A stretch of 20,819 nt of DNA. It comes from a virus. The stretch is from positions 1 to 20,819 of the IMG/VR virus record IMGVR_UViG_3300037264_001027, one strand, 5' to 3'. This document shows, in pieces, positions 1 to 6,835 of this stretch (its first letter is position 1; each line of letters starts with the position of its first letter). The position numbers were made by a program, and so were the translations under genes. Under the pieces are notes generated by a model. The model ran no database searches and was not told the origin of the DNA. It saw only the letters and a list, made by a program, of their open reading frames with translations.

Positions 1-1
1 C

Positions 2-607
2 AACCCTATCAATCTAAACAAAGCCCCTAATCTTTATTGGATTGGGCAGCTTCAAGCTGATGTAGATAAAAGAGAAGTTTATCTATTTGGTGAAATAGAT
101 CAAGACACCGGCAACGCCTTTATGATGATATTTAGGCATATGGTTAATAGGAGCCATGAACCGATTACCATATGGCTAAATACTCCTGGTGGGGATTTAG
201 AGGTTGCCTTTATGTTTTATGATATGGTTACTACAAGTCCTGCTCCTGTAACCATAATAGGAACAGGCTCCTGCTGTTCTGCTGGAGTATTGATGCTGGC
301 TTGTGGGGATAAGCGATTTGTAGCCGAGAATTGCGTCGTAATGAACCATGAATCCACATTTGAGAACGCAGACCTGAAGTACTCTGAGGCAAAAGATAGG
401 CGAAAATGGGAGGATTGGATTTCTGAACGTTTTACTAGCTTAGTGGGCAAGTGTACTTCAAGAACTAAGCCAGAGAAGAATGACGCTTACTGGAAGAAGA
501 TAACTGATAAAAAAGCTGAATATTGGATATTAGGCGGACAAGCGATTGTTGATGAAGGTTTGGCGGACGCAATTCTCACTAAAGAAGACTTGAAAGGGAA
601 GTCATGA
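2..607 (+). CDS. ClpP-like serine protease (5' end outside window)
   Basis: The reading frame is already open at base 2, so the start lies upstream and the internal ATGs at 122/125 are unlikely starts. ClpP-type signatures run in order: REVYLFGEID, then IWLNTPGGD (the oxyanion glycine segment), then GSCCSAGVLML with the candidate nucleophile Ser at 278-280, then VVMNHES with the candidate catalytic His at 347-349, then EGLADAIL near the C-terminus. The third triad residue, normally an Asp in a D-x-F/L context, cannot be placed; the equivalent stretch reads KKAEYWILGG, with Glu next to the expected position. In phages such proteins are often head-maturation proteases, but no capsid or portal gene is visible here, so a role in degrading or processing phage proteins is inference. 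The stop overlaps the next start (ATGA). Confidence 0.85.
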   Translation, partial: NPINLNKAPNLYWIGQLQADVDKREVYLFGEIDQDTGNAFMMIFRHMVNRSHEPITIWLNTPGGDLEVAFMFYDMVTTSPAPVTIIGTGSCCSAGVLMLACGDKRFVAENCVVMNHESTFENADLKYSEAKDRRKWEDWISERFTSLVGKCTSRTKPEKNDAYWKKITDKKAEYWILGGQAIVDEGLADAILTKEDLKGKS

Positions 608-771
608 TATTATTTGTGTTTAGTGTATTTGTCTTATGTTTATCTGGGTATTTTACCCTTACAATAAGTAGTATAGGTAGTAATCTTAGGGATTTAGAAT
701 ATAAAGTTGAGGACCTGAGCAGAGATATAAAGGAAGCTAAGTGCAGCTGCGCTAAAAAGAAACAAAAGTGA
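604..771 (+). CDS. small single-pass membrane protein, 55 aa
   Basis: ATG at 604 overlaps the protease stop as ATGA. The first 25 residues or so are strongly hydrophobic (MILFVFSVFVLCLSGYF), a likely membrane anchor. A short polar, heptad-like stretch follows (LRDLEYKVEDLSRDIKEAK) and then a Cys-containing Lys-rich end (CSCAKKKQK). This is the layout of an N-anchored protein with a short cytoplasmic or periplasmic coiled coil, as in many phage holin-, spanin- or i-spanin-like small proteins. No family can be assigned. The stop overlaps the next GTG start, so it sits in a translationally coupled row. Confidence 0.6.
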   Translation: MILFVFSVFVLCLSGYFTLTISSIGSNLRDLEYKVEDLSRDIKEAKCSCAKKKQK

Positions 772-1130
772 AGACCTCTAGTGCAAAGAATAAAGGCAGG
801 TCCACCCAGAAAGCAGCGGCTAAGCTTATAAGGGAGATATTTGGGCTGGAAGATGGCGATGTAGAAAGTCGCCCAATGGGGTCTAAAGGAACAGATCTTA
901 TGATGTCTCCCAGGGCCCGTAAGGCTATTCCCCTTTCTGTGGAATGTAAGCATACCAAGAAGCATCCCGGACACGCTGAGTATTTACAGGCTAAGGCAAA
1001 CACAAAACCTGATACCATCCCGGCCATAGTATGGCAGCCTCATGGAAAGGGAGAATCCTGCATGTTGATAACTATGGATCTGCATGAGTTCCTAATCTTA
1101 TGGAAAGTAAGGACAACAGATGCAGCTTAA
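768..1130 (+). CDS. PD-(D/E)XK superfamily nuclease, 120 aa
   Basis: GTG start at 768 overlapping the previous TGA. The protein shows the nuclease core: a Glu in an N-terminal helix (KLIREIF, E23), Asp in SKGTDL (D43), and VECK (E59-C-K61), i.e. the D...ExK pattern of PD-(D/E)XK enzymes. After the core comes PAIVWQPHGKG..CMLITMDLHEFL, a layout seen in small phage proteins annotated as Holliday-junction-resolvase-like or VRR-NUC-like nucleases. The basic start (KTSSAKNKGRSTQKAAAK) is compatible with DNA binding. It probably acts in phage recombination, branch resolution or DNA processing; the substrate is not shown by sequence. The stop overlaps the next gene by 11 bases. Confidence 0.72.
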   Translation: MKTSSAKNKGRSTQKAAAKLIREIFGLEDGDVESRPMGSKGTDLMMSPRARKAIPLSVECKHTKKHPGHAEYLQAKANTKPDTIPAIVWQPHGKGESCMLITMDLHEFLILWKVRTTDAA

Positions 1131-1845
1131 ATTGGGAAAATATCGAGTACTAGTAGTATCAGATATTCAAGAGCCCTTCGCCCATCCAGATGCTGTTCGT
1201 TTTGTAAGGACGGTTAAGTCTCACTATAAGACCGACACAACAGTCTTCATCGGGGATGAAATAGACGCATATAGTCTTAGTCGCTATCCGAAAGACCCTA
1301 ATGCAAAATCAGCTGGGGATGAATTTAAATCTACACGTAATGAACTCAAGAAGTGGTTCAAGCTGTGTGAAGATGATAAGCTAGTTAGGATATGTAACTC
1401 TAATCATACTCAACGTATCTTCAAGCGTCTACTAGAGTCTGGTATTCCAGGAGACTTTCTTAAGGGTATACGTGAGATTCTAGGAGCACCGAATAGTTGG
1501 GTATGGGAAGATAGTTTTGTAATTGATGGGGTTAAATACGAGCATGGGGATAGCCAGGGGGGGGTAGATGCGGCTAGGCTACTAGCCATATCAAATAGGT
1601 GCAGTACGGTAATCGGACATCACCATAGTCATGGTGGTGTACGATTCATGGCTAACGATGATTCTGTTATCTTCGGTCTCAACGTTGGATGCCTTATAGA
1701 TCGCGCCACTTACGCTTTTCGATATGGCAAGAGTGCAAAGTTTAAGCCCACTCTTGGTTGTGGCGTAGTAATTCAAGGTGTCCCGTATTTTGTACCGATG
1801 GTAGTGGGTGAAAAAGAAAGATGGATAGGGCGGTTAATTGTTTAG
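1120..1845 (+). CDS. calcineurin-like metallophosphoesterase, 241 aa
   Basis: Metal-binding motifs of the calcineurin-like phosphoesterase fold occur in order: VVSDIQ (D15-x-Q17, where the family normally has D-x-H), FIGDEID (G45-D46-x-x-D49), NSNH (N95-H96, normally GNH), EHGD (H142) and GHHHSHGG (H167-x-H169, or H169-x-H171). Two positions therefore depart from consensus: Gln for the first His and Ser for the Gly of GNH. It should be a two-metal phosphodiesterase or phosphatase in the cytoplasm; the substrate could be nucleotide, nucleic acid or phosphoprotein. Phage genomes often carry such a gene next to nuclease and recombination genes, as here. The ATG at 1120 lies inside the nuclease gene. 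Confidence 0.8.
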   Translation: MQLKLGKYRVLVVSDIQEPFAHPDAVRFVRTVKSHYKTDTTVFIGDEIDAYSLSRYPKDPNAKSAGDEFKSTRNELKKWFKLCEDDKLVRICNSNHTQRIFKRLLESGIPGDFLKGIREILGAPNSWVWEDSFVIDGVKYEHGDSQGGVDAARLLAISNRCSTVIGHHHSHGGVRFMANDDSVIFGLNVGCLIDRATYAFRYGKSAKFKPTLGCGVVIQGVPYFVPMVVGEKERWIGRLIV

Positions 1846-1945
1846 ATTAAGACTATATATAGAATCTGTAAAAGTATTAGTGTGGTTGGCTATGCTGTTA
1901 ATATTTGTCCGTCCTACAAAACCTAAGATAGTCTATAGAGACTAG
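1838..1945 (+). CDS. possible 35-aa membrane microprotein
   Basis: The only reading frame filling the 102-base space between the phosphoesterase and the next gene starts at TTG 1838 and ends at 1945, two bases before the next ATG. It would encode a basic start followed by a hydrophobic segment (VLVWLAMLLIFV) and a charged end. A shorter ATG start at 1892 gives 17 residues. No convincing ribosome binding site is seen and TTG starts are not used elsewhere in the window, so this may be non-coding spacer. Confidence 0.22.
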   Translation: MFRLRLYIESVKVLVWLAMLLIFVRPTKPKIVYRD

Positions 1946-1947
1946 TA

Positions 1948-2145
1948 ATGTTCACTTACGATCCTCACTGGTTAAGTTTTTGGGGAGTTAATCCTTGGGA
2001 TGTAATTCCAATTCGCTTCCCTGATGGTGCCCTCTGTTACTTCTGCCAGACTCCCCTTGAGGGGCTACAGATATATGCGGTATTGATGGACATTCCTTTG
2101 TATGTTCATCTAGACTGTTTAAATAAAGCAGTGGATAAGATATGA
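1948..2145 (+). CDS. small Cys/His protein, unknown function, 65 aa
   Basis: An aromatic N-terminal half (MFTYDPHWLSFWGVNPWD) precedes CYFC and, about 25 residues later, HLDC. CxxC plus HxxC is a plausible single zinc site, suggesting a small zinc-ribbon-type protein. I do not recognise the family. Its stop TGA overlaps the next ATG (ATGA at 2142), so it is probably translated together with the deacetylase downstream. Confidence 0.6.
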   Translation: MFTYDPHWLSFWGVNPWDVIPIRFPDGALCYFCQTPLEGLQIYAVLMDIPLYVHLDCLNKAVDKI

Positions 2146-2747
2146 AGGTAAGGGTGCGCGATGACGATGTGCTGGTAGGATCTAGTAGTTGGGCTGACCC
2201 TCTTAAAAGATTTAGTCAGATTCATCGCTGGATCGCTGAGGTACCAGATAAGTTCATACATGTTCCCGCTATCTTAACTACCGAAATTCAGCAATTTCCT
2301 GAAGCTATCGAATATATAAAAAGTGAGACCAAAGCAGGTAGAATGCTTCCAGAGTTACATGGGTTTCACCATGAGATAGATTATCGTACCAGATCTATTG
2401 AAGAGTGTGTCAGCGATCTAGATAAGGGAATTGATTGGATGATCAAAAATCTAGATGTCAGACCAAAAAGATGGTATACTCCAAGAGGCGCCGATCACTC
2501 TAATATGCGCGCAGCCTCAGAGTTTATGAATATAGAATTCATATCGGCTTTTGATAACAAACTATCAGGACGGTATGGAGTTGTACAGAGATTAAGAGAT
2601 GGTGCTGATATTAAGTTCCTTGAAGGATTAGAGATTAGTTGTCATTGGTGGGAGGGGGGCATGAGACTAAAGAGAGTAATTGAAGCCGTGAGGTACGGAT
2701 CATGGGCTAAGGCTGCTGAGTTAGACAAGGAACTATTTAGTGGATAA
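2142..2747 (+). CDS. NodB-type polysaccharide deacetylase, 201 aa
   Basis: NodB-homology motifs are visible: VRVRDDDV near the start (motif 1, catalytic base and metal Asp among D7-D9), HGFHH (H73-x-x-x-H77, motif 2, metal ligands), WYTPRG (P114-R115, motif 3) and SCHWW near the end (H168, motif 5, catalytic-acid His). The family removes N- or O-acetyl groups from glycans such as peptidoglycan, chitooligosaccharide or exopolysaccharide. No signal peptide is present, so it would work in the cytoplasm on a sugar precursor or be packaged, not exported by Sec. With the dehydrogenase and glycosyltransferases further on, it could belong to a glycan-tailoring set; deacetylation of host capsule is the alternative. 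The start is coupled by ATGA to the preceding small gene. Confidence 0.78.
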   Translation: MKVRVRDDDVLVGSSSWADPLKRFSQIHRWIAEVPDKFIHVPAILTTEIQQFPEAIEYIKSETKAGRMLPELHGFHHEIDYRTRSIEECVSDLDKGIDWMIKNLDVRPKRWYTPRGADHSNMRAASEFMNIEFISAFDNKLSGRYGVVQRLRDGADIKFLEGLEISCHWWEGGMRLKRVIEAVRYGSWAKAAELDKELFSG

Positions 2748-3177
2748 TGGTAGACCTGAGAAGTGTGCCCATTGCGGCGAGACTAATTTTAATCACTGGA
2801 AATGGTGGAAAGATAAAAGATTAATTGATAATGGTCGATGGAGACCAAAATGCAAGATAATAGTTTATGGCAAAACATATCGAACAAAAAATAAAGATAA
2901 AATAAGAAGTTCATATAAGAAGAATTATAAAAAATACTTAGTAGGAATAAGAAAAAGATTATATGGTATAACTCAAGAACAGTTTGAAGCAATGTTAGAA
3001 GAGCAGAACTTTAAATGCTTTTTATGTGTGAAAGCTCCTGCTGATTGTGTAGACCATAAACATAGTGATGGTAAAATAAGAAGACTTCTTTGTCGTAAAT
3101 GCAATTTATTTGCTGGAGAGGTTGAATCTAATATAGAATTTACCAGAAAGGTATTAGAATATGTCACAGCTTGGTAA
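2740..3177 (+). CDS. endonuclease VII-like HNH endonuclease, 145 aa
   Basis: GTG start at 2740, inside the end of the deacetylase gene; the end overlaps nrdJ by 17 bases. The N-terminus carries CAHCG, a zinc-ribbon half. The C-terminal part has the recombination endonuclease VII/HNH arrangement: CFLC, then CVDHKHSDGKIRRLLCRKCNLFAGEVE, with catalytic DHxH and two zinc CxxC pairs. T4 endonuclease VII resolves branched DNA, but stand-alone copies inserted between phage genes often act as homing endonucleases. The middle of the gene is markedly A-rich and Lys-rich (around 2860-2960) compared with its neighbours, consistent with separate acquisition. A homing role is inference. Confidence 0.8.
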   Translation: MDNGRPEKCAHCGETNFNHWKWWKDKRLIDNGRWRPKCKIIVYGKTYRTKNKDKIRSSYKKNYKKYLVGIRKRLYGITQEQFEAMLEEQNFKCFLCVKAPADCVDHKHSDGKIRRLLCRKCNLFAGEVESNIEFTRKVLEYVTAW

Positions 3178-4753
3178 CTTTTCCAACACGATCTTCCGAC
3201 GCACGTATGCGCTCAATGAGTCTGAGGACTGGACTGGTTGCGCGGCTCGTGTGGCTAAAGCTATTGGCAAAAATACCAAGCAAGAGAAGGCATTCTTTGA
3301 AGCCATAAGAGACCGCAAGTTTATCCCTGGGGGCCGGTATCTCTATTCTGCTGGGAGGGAGATTCAGCAAGTAACAAATTGTTTCTTGTACAAAGCAGAA
3401 GATAGTAGAGAAGGGTGGGCAAATCTTATCCATAACCATATGATGGTTTTGTCTACTGGTGGTGGCGCAGGAACTTACTATGGAGATATACGAGAGAAGG
3501 GGGCTCCAATAAAGAGGTTTGGCGGAGTGGCATCTGGTCCTATCAGCCTAATGAAAGCTGTAAATGAGGTAGCTAGACAGGTAATGGCTGGGGGGAAAAG
3601 ACGTAGCGCCTTATGGAGCGGTCTCCCGTGGTGGCACCCTGATATAGAAGACTTTATTAAAGTTAAAGATTGGTCTACGGCCGTTAGAGCTATGAAGGAA
3701 TCAGACTTCAACTTCCCTGCGGATCTGGATATGATGAATATCTCTGTCTGTTTAGACGACGGGTTCTTCAACCAGATTAAAAAGAAACCTGAAGTATGGG
3801 ATCTATATTATCGTATATGTAAGAAGATGTTAAAAACTGGGGAGCCAGGATTCTCTATTGACGTGGGAACTAATAGTAAAGATAAACTTCGGAACCCCTG
3901 TACAGAAATAGTCAGTTCTGAAGATTCAGATAGCTGTAATTTAGGTAGTATTAATCTAAGCAGAATACCTGATGTTGATGAGTTGGAAAAAATTACTAGA
4001 CTTGCTACCCAATTCTTATACAATGGTACATTTGTTAGCTGGGTTCCTCATCCTGAAATAGGTGAAGTTAGAGCAAAAAATAGACGAATAGGTTTAGGAC
4101 TTATGGGCTTACACGAGTGGTGTATTAAAAATGGTCAAACTTATGGCCCGAGCGATAAACTCGGGTCTTTGCTATCTGTATGGAAAGAGGCATCTATTGA
4201 TGAGGCTAGTCAGTATTCTGTGTCTCAAAAAGGAGTTGAACCTATTGCTTTAAGAGCTATAGCCCCTACAGGCACTATAGGTATTATAGGGGAGACCACT
4301 ACGGGTGTAGAGCCCATCTTTTGTGTAGCTTATAAGCGTAGATTCCTAGACAAGGACGGTAAATGGAAATTTTCCTACGTTATAGATCCTACTGCGGAGA
4401 GACTCATTCAAGAGGGAGCAAAGCCTGAGGATATAGAGGACTCCCAGACTCTTGCACTAGATGTAGAAAAGCGAATAAAAATGCAAGCATTTGTTCAGCA
4501 ATATGTAGATCAGGCTATATCCTCTACTATAAACTTACCAGAATGGGGGGAGCCGGGCAATAACAACGCCAAGAAATTTGCAGAAACTTTGTTACAATAT
4601 CTGCCGAAACTTCGAGGCATTACAGTGTACCCAGAGGGTGCAAGGCCCGGAGCCCCACTGGTACCTATAGCCTACGAGACGGCAAAAAAACATAAAGATG
4701 TAGTGTTTGAGGAAAATAATGATCTATGTAAGGGTGGGGTCTGTGGGGCCTAA
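3161..4753 (+). CDS. nrdJ: class II (adenosylcobalamin-dependent) ribonucleoside reductase, compact form
   Basis: 530 residues, reducing ribonucleotides to deoxyribonucleotides. NPCTEI holds the thiyl-radical Cys247 and Glu249. Cys74 (VTNCF) and Cys259 (SDSCNLGSINL) fit the active-site redox pair. APTGTIGIIGETTTGVEPIF (P369-G371) is the class II form of the phosphate-binding loop, and the C-terminal CKGGVC (C523, C528) fits the shuttle cysteines that regenerate the site. There is no N-terminal ATP-cone and no small-subunit (nrdB) gene nearby, which supports class II over class I. It is shorter than usual bacterial NrdJ (about 700 or more), mainly from a compressed segment between GLGLMGL and APTGT. 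It requires B12 from the host. It starts inside the HNH gene; thyX follows 12 bases after its stop. Confidence 0.9.
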   Translation: MSQLGNFSNTIFRRTYALNESEDWTGCAARVAKAIGKNTKQEKAFFEAIRDRKFIPGGRYLYSAGREIQQVTNCFLYKAEDSREGWANLIHNHMMVLSTGGGAGTYYGDIREKGAPIKRFGGVASGPISLMKAVNEVARQVMAGGKRRSALWSGLPWWHPDIEDFIKVKDWSTAVRAMKESDFNFPADLDMMNISVCLDDGFFNQIKKKPEVWDLYYRICKKMLKTGEPGFSIDVGTNSKDKLRNPCTEIVSSEDSDSCNLGSINLSRIPDVDELEKITRLATQFLYNGTFVSWVPHPEIGEVRAKNRRIGLGLMGLHEWCIKNGQTYGPSDKLGSLLSVWKEASIDEASQYSVSQKGVEPIALRAIAPTGTIGIIGETTTGVEPIFCVAYKRRFLDKDGKWKFSYVIDPTAERLIQEGAKPEDIEDSQTLALDVEKRIKMQAFVQQYVDQAISSTINLPEWGEPGNNNAKKFAETLLQYLPKLRGITVYPEGARPGAPLVPIAYETAKKHKDVVFEENNDLCKGGVCGA

Positions 4754-4765
4754 TTTGAGGCACGT

Positions 4766-5407
4766 ATGGAGGTAAGATTGGTCTCCCAAACTTTCCCATT
4801 AATAGGCGGACCTAAGACCGGGGAGGAGTTAGTTGTCTATATTGCGCGGGTAAGCAACCCATCTAACCAGAATAATATGGAAACAGCTCCCAAACTTATT
4901 CGATACCTTCTTAATAATAAACATTTTAGTCCGTTCGAAATGGTGGATATGACAGTGGAGATAAAGACTAGTAGGGCTATAGCTGCTCAGATCCTAAGAC
5001 ATAGATCTTTTTCGTTCCAGGAGTTTAGTCAGAGATACAGTTCCCCGACTGATTTTGAAAGGATAGAACTAAGATGGCAGGCAAAGAAAAACCGCCAGAG
5101 TTCTGAAGAAGTCTTTGACGATAGAAAGCTATTAGCCCATATAGATAACGCCCTCTCTACATGCACTGATACCTATGAGAAATTAATAGCTAATGGGGTT
5201 TCCAAAGAGACGGCTAGGATGATTCTGCCTTTGACCACTCAAACTACTTTATATATGAAAGGAAGTTTACGTAGTTGGATAACTTACTTTATGGTTAGAA
5301 TAGACAAGCACACTCAAAAGGAACATAGGGAGATAGCCTTGGCAATTAAGAAGGTCTTTGTTGAGCAATACCCAACCATATCGGAGGCACTAGAGTGGAA
5401 ACTCTAG
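4766..5407 (+). CDS. thyX: flavin-dependent thymidylate synthase ThyX
   Basis: Converts dUMP to dTMP using FAD, NADPH and methylene-tetrahydrofolate. The ThyX signature RHRxxSxxxxSxRY is complete at residues 78-91 (RHRSFSFQEFSQRY), flanked by the usual HxSPFEM (53-59) upstream and a C-terminal LRSWITYFMVRIDKHTQKEHREIA with the conserved Arg and the helix ending in E-I-A. Length, 213 residues, is typical. It follows nrdJ directly and overlaps the next gene by 13 bases, so it is probably cotranscribed with it. NrdJ plus ThyX is a common pairing in phages that bring their own deoxynucleotide supply. Confidence 0.93.
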   Translation: MEVRLVSQTFPLIGGPKTGEELVVYIARVSNPSNQNNMETAPKLIRYLLNNKHFSPFEMVDMTVEIKTSRAIAAQILRHRSFSFQEFSQRYSSPTDFERIELRWQAKKNRQSSEEVFDDRKLLAHIDNALSTCTDTYEKLIANGVSKETARMILPLTTQTTLYMKGSLRSWITYFMVRIDKHTQKEHREIALAIKKVFVEQYPTISEALEWKL

Positions 5408-6252
5408 AAAAATATTCTATAGGTATAATAGGCGCGGGATTCGTGGGCACAGCAATCTGTAAGGGGTTTCTTCACTATGTGGACGTAAAAATTTACGACA
5501 AGTTCAAATCCATGGGATTTAAGTACCCTGACGTTGTAGCTCAAGACGTCTTATTTGTATGTGTGCCTACTCCTATGCGAACCAACGGATCTGTAGACTT
5601 GTCAGTGCTAGATAGCGCCTTGGGGGATCTATCCAGAGCCGTACCAGAAGATGATCTAAAAATAGTCATCATTAAGAGTACGGTTCCTCCTGGTGCTTGT
5701 AGGCACTTTGCAAGTAAATATGGAAACCTACTCATTCACTACAGTCCGGAGTTCCTTACAGAACGTACGGCAGATTTAGATTTCATTCAACAAGGCCGCA
5801 TAATTATTGGGACTCCTAGTGATAGTATGGGTATAACAGAACAGAAGATTGAATCATTATTCAAAGTAAGATTCCCCGGAGTCCCAATAAAATTTGTAGA
5901 ATGGGATGAAGCTAGTGCTATCAAGTATATGACAAATGTATTCTTTTGTGTTAAGATTGCCTTATTCAACGAATTCGCTCAGGTCGCAGAGAAGTTAGGA
6001 CTGGATCCAAATCAGGTCGCCGGTGAGGTACTTAACGATGGACGAATTGGACGATCACATTGGCAAGTTCCAGGACATGACGGACATAGAGGCTTCGGAG
6101 GATCCTGTTTTCCAAAAGACATAAATGGCTACATGCAATTTGCAGAGGAATTAGGTATACTACCTACTGTAGCCAAGGCTGCATGGGAAAAGAATTTAGA
6201 GGTGCGTCCTGAAAAAGACTGGCAGCATCTTAAAGGCAGGGCGGTATCGTGA
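5395..6252 (+). CDS. UDP-sugar 6-dehydrogenase family, C-terminally shortened, 285 aa
   Basis: GTG start at 5395, preceded by CGGAGG at 5382-5387. A Rossmann NAD site GIIGAGFVG (G13-x-G15-x-x-G18) is followed by VCVPTP (55-60), KSTVPPG (94-100), SPEFLTE (117-123), the central helix IKYMTNVFFCVKIALFNE (K177, N181) and GFGGSCFPKD with the catalytic Cys238. These are the signatures of UDP-glucose/GDP-mannose dehydrogenases, which oxidise a nucleotide sugar to a uronate. Full-length family members are about 400-450 residues; this one ends soon after the central domain and lacks the C-terminal UDP-binding domain. Either the phage enzyme is a minimal form or it acts on a different substrate. It would supply uronic-acid donors to the nearby glycosyltransferases. 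Confidence 0.82.
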   Translation: METLEKYSIGIIGAGFVGTAICKGFLHYVDVKIYDKFKSMGFKYPDVVAQDVLFVCVPTPMRTNGSVDLSVLDSALGDLSRAVPEDDLKIVIIKSTVPPGACRHFASKYGNLLIHYSPEFLTERTADLDFIQQGRIIIGTPSDSMGITEQKIESLFKVRFPGVPIKFVEWDEASAIKYMTNVFFCVKIALFNEFAQVAEKLGLDPNQVAGEVLNDGRIGRSHWQVPGHDGHRGFGGSCFPKDINGYMQFAEELGILPTVAKAAWEKNLEVRPEKDWQHLKGRAVS

Positions 6253-6268
6253 ATAAAAGTAGAAGATT

Positions 6269-6835
6269 ATGTTAATATCCTTGAGCGGTAAAAAGAGATC
6301 TGGTAAATCTAGTGTCGCCAGGTACCTAATCGATAAGCACGGGTTTGTGGAGGTATCTTGGGCCTATCCATTAAAAGAGATTATAGGTGTGCAGCTATTT
6401 GGTCTTAACAGTGACCAGCTGTATGGTTCAGATTTCGATAAAGAAAGAGTTGATCGACGGTGGGGAATGTCGCCCAGAGAAATACTCCAAAAGGTAGGAA
6501 CTGATCTTTTCCGAAGGCACTTTATGGAAGACTTTTGGGTAAGAATAGGGGTTGATAATATCAAAGATACTCTTGCTTTAGGAAAGAGTATAGTAGTTAG
6601 TGATACTAGATTTCCAAACGAAATTGCGGCTATCGTAGCATTAGGAGGTACGACTATTCGTATGAAGCGGACTGATTATCCTTCTGGAGATACGCATCCT
6701 AGTGAGACAGCTCTAGATGATTCACCGTTCGATTATACTATTGAAGCTAAAACTGGACATCTTCACGATGTATATCTAATAATCGACTCTATAGTCTCTG
6801 GGAGAAGTGTTAATGTTCCGGAAACAGTCAGATAA
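6269..6835 (+). CDS. deoxynucleoside monophosphate kinase, 188 aa
   Basis: A P-loop at the start, GKKRSGKS (residues 7-14), begins a P-loop kinase of the phage dNMP kinase type (T4 gene 1-like). VVSDTRFPNE (109-118) is a signature of that family, together with the THPSE segment near residue 143 and the acidic end. It should phosphorylate dNMPs such as dTMP, dGMP or modified dCMP to diphosphates. It completes the NrdJ-ThyX precursor set. ATG 6269 is preceded by AGAAGA a few bases upstream. The end overlaps the glycosyltransferase gene by 23 bases. Confidence 0.85.
   Translation: MLISLSGKKRSGKSSVARYLIDKHGFVEVSWAYPLKEIIGVQLFGLNSDQLYGSDFDKERVDRRWGMSPREILQKVGTDLFRRHFMEDFWVRIGVDNIKDTLALGKSIVVSDTRFPNEIAAIVALGGTTIRMKRTDYPSGDTHPSETALDDSPFDYTIEAKTGHLHDVYLIIDSIVSGRSVNVPETVR

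Noticed and set aside
4147-4165. Perfect 6-bp GC-rich hairpin (CCCGAG / CTCGGG, 7-base loop) followed by TCTTT, looking like a terminator
   Set aside because: It lies in the middle of the nrdJ coding region, the T-run is weak, and the reading frame is continuous with conserved motifs after it.
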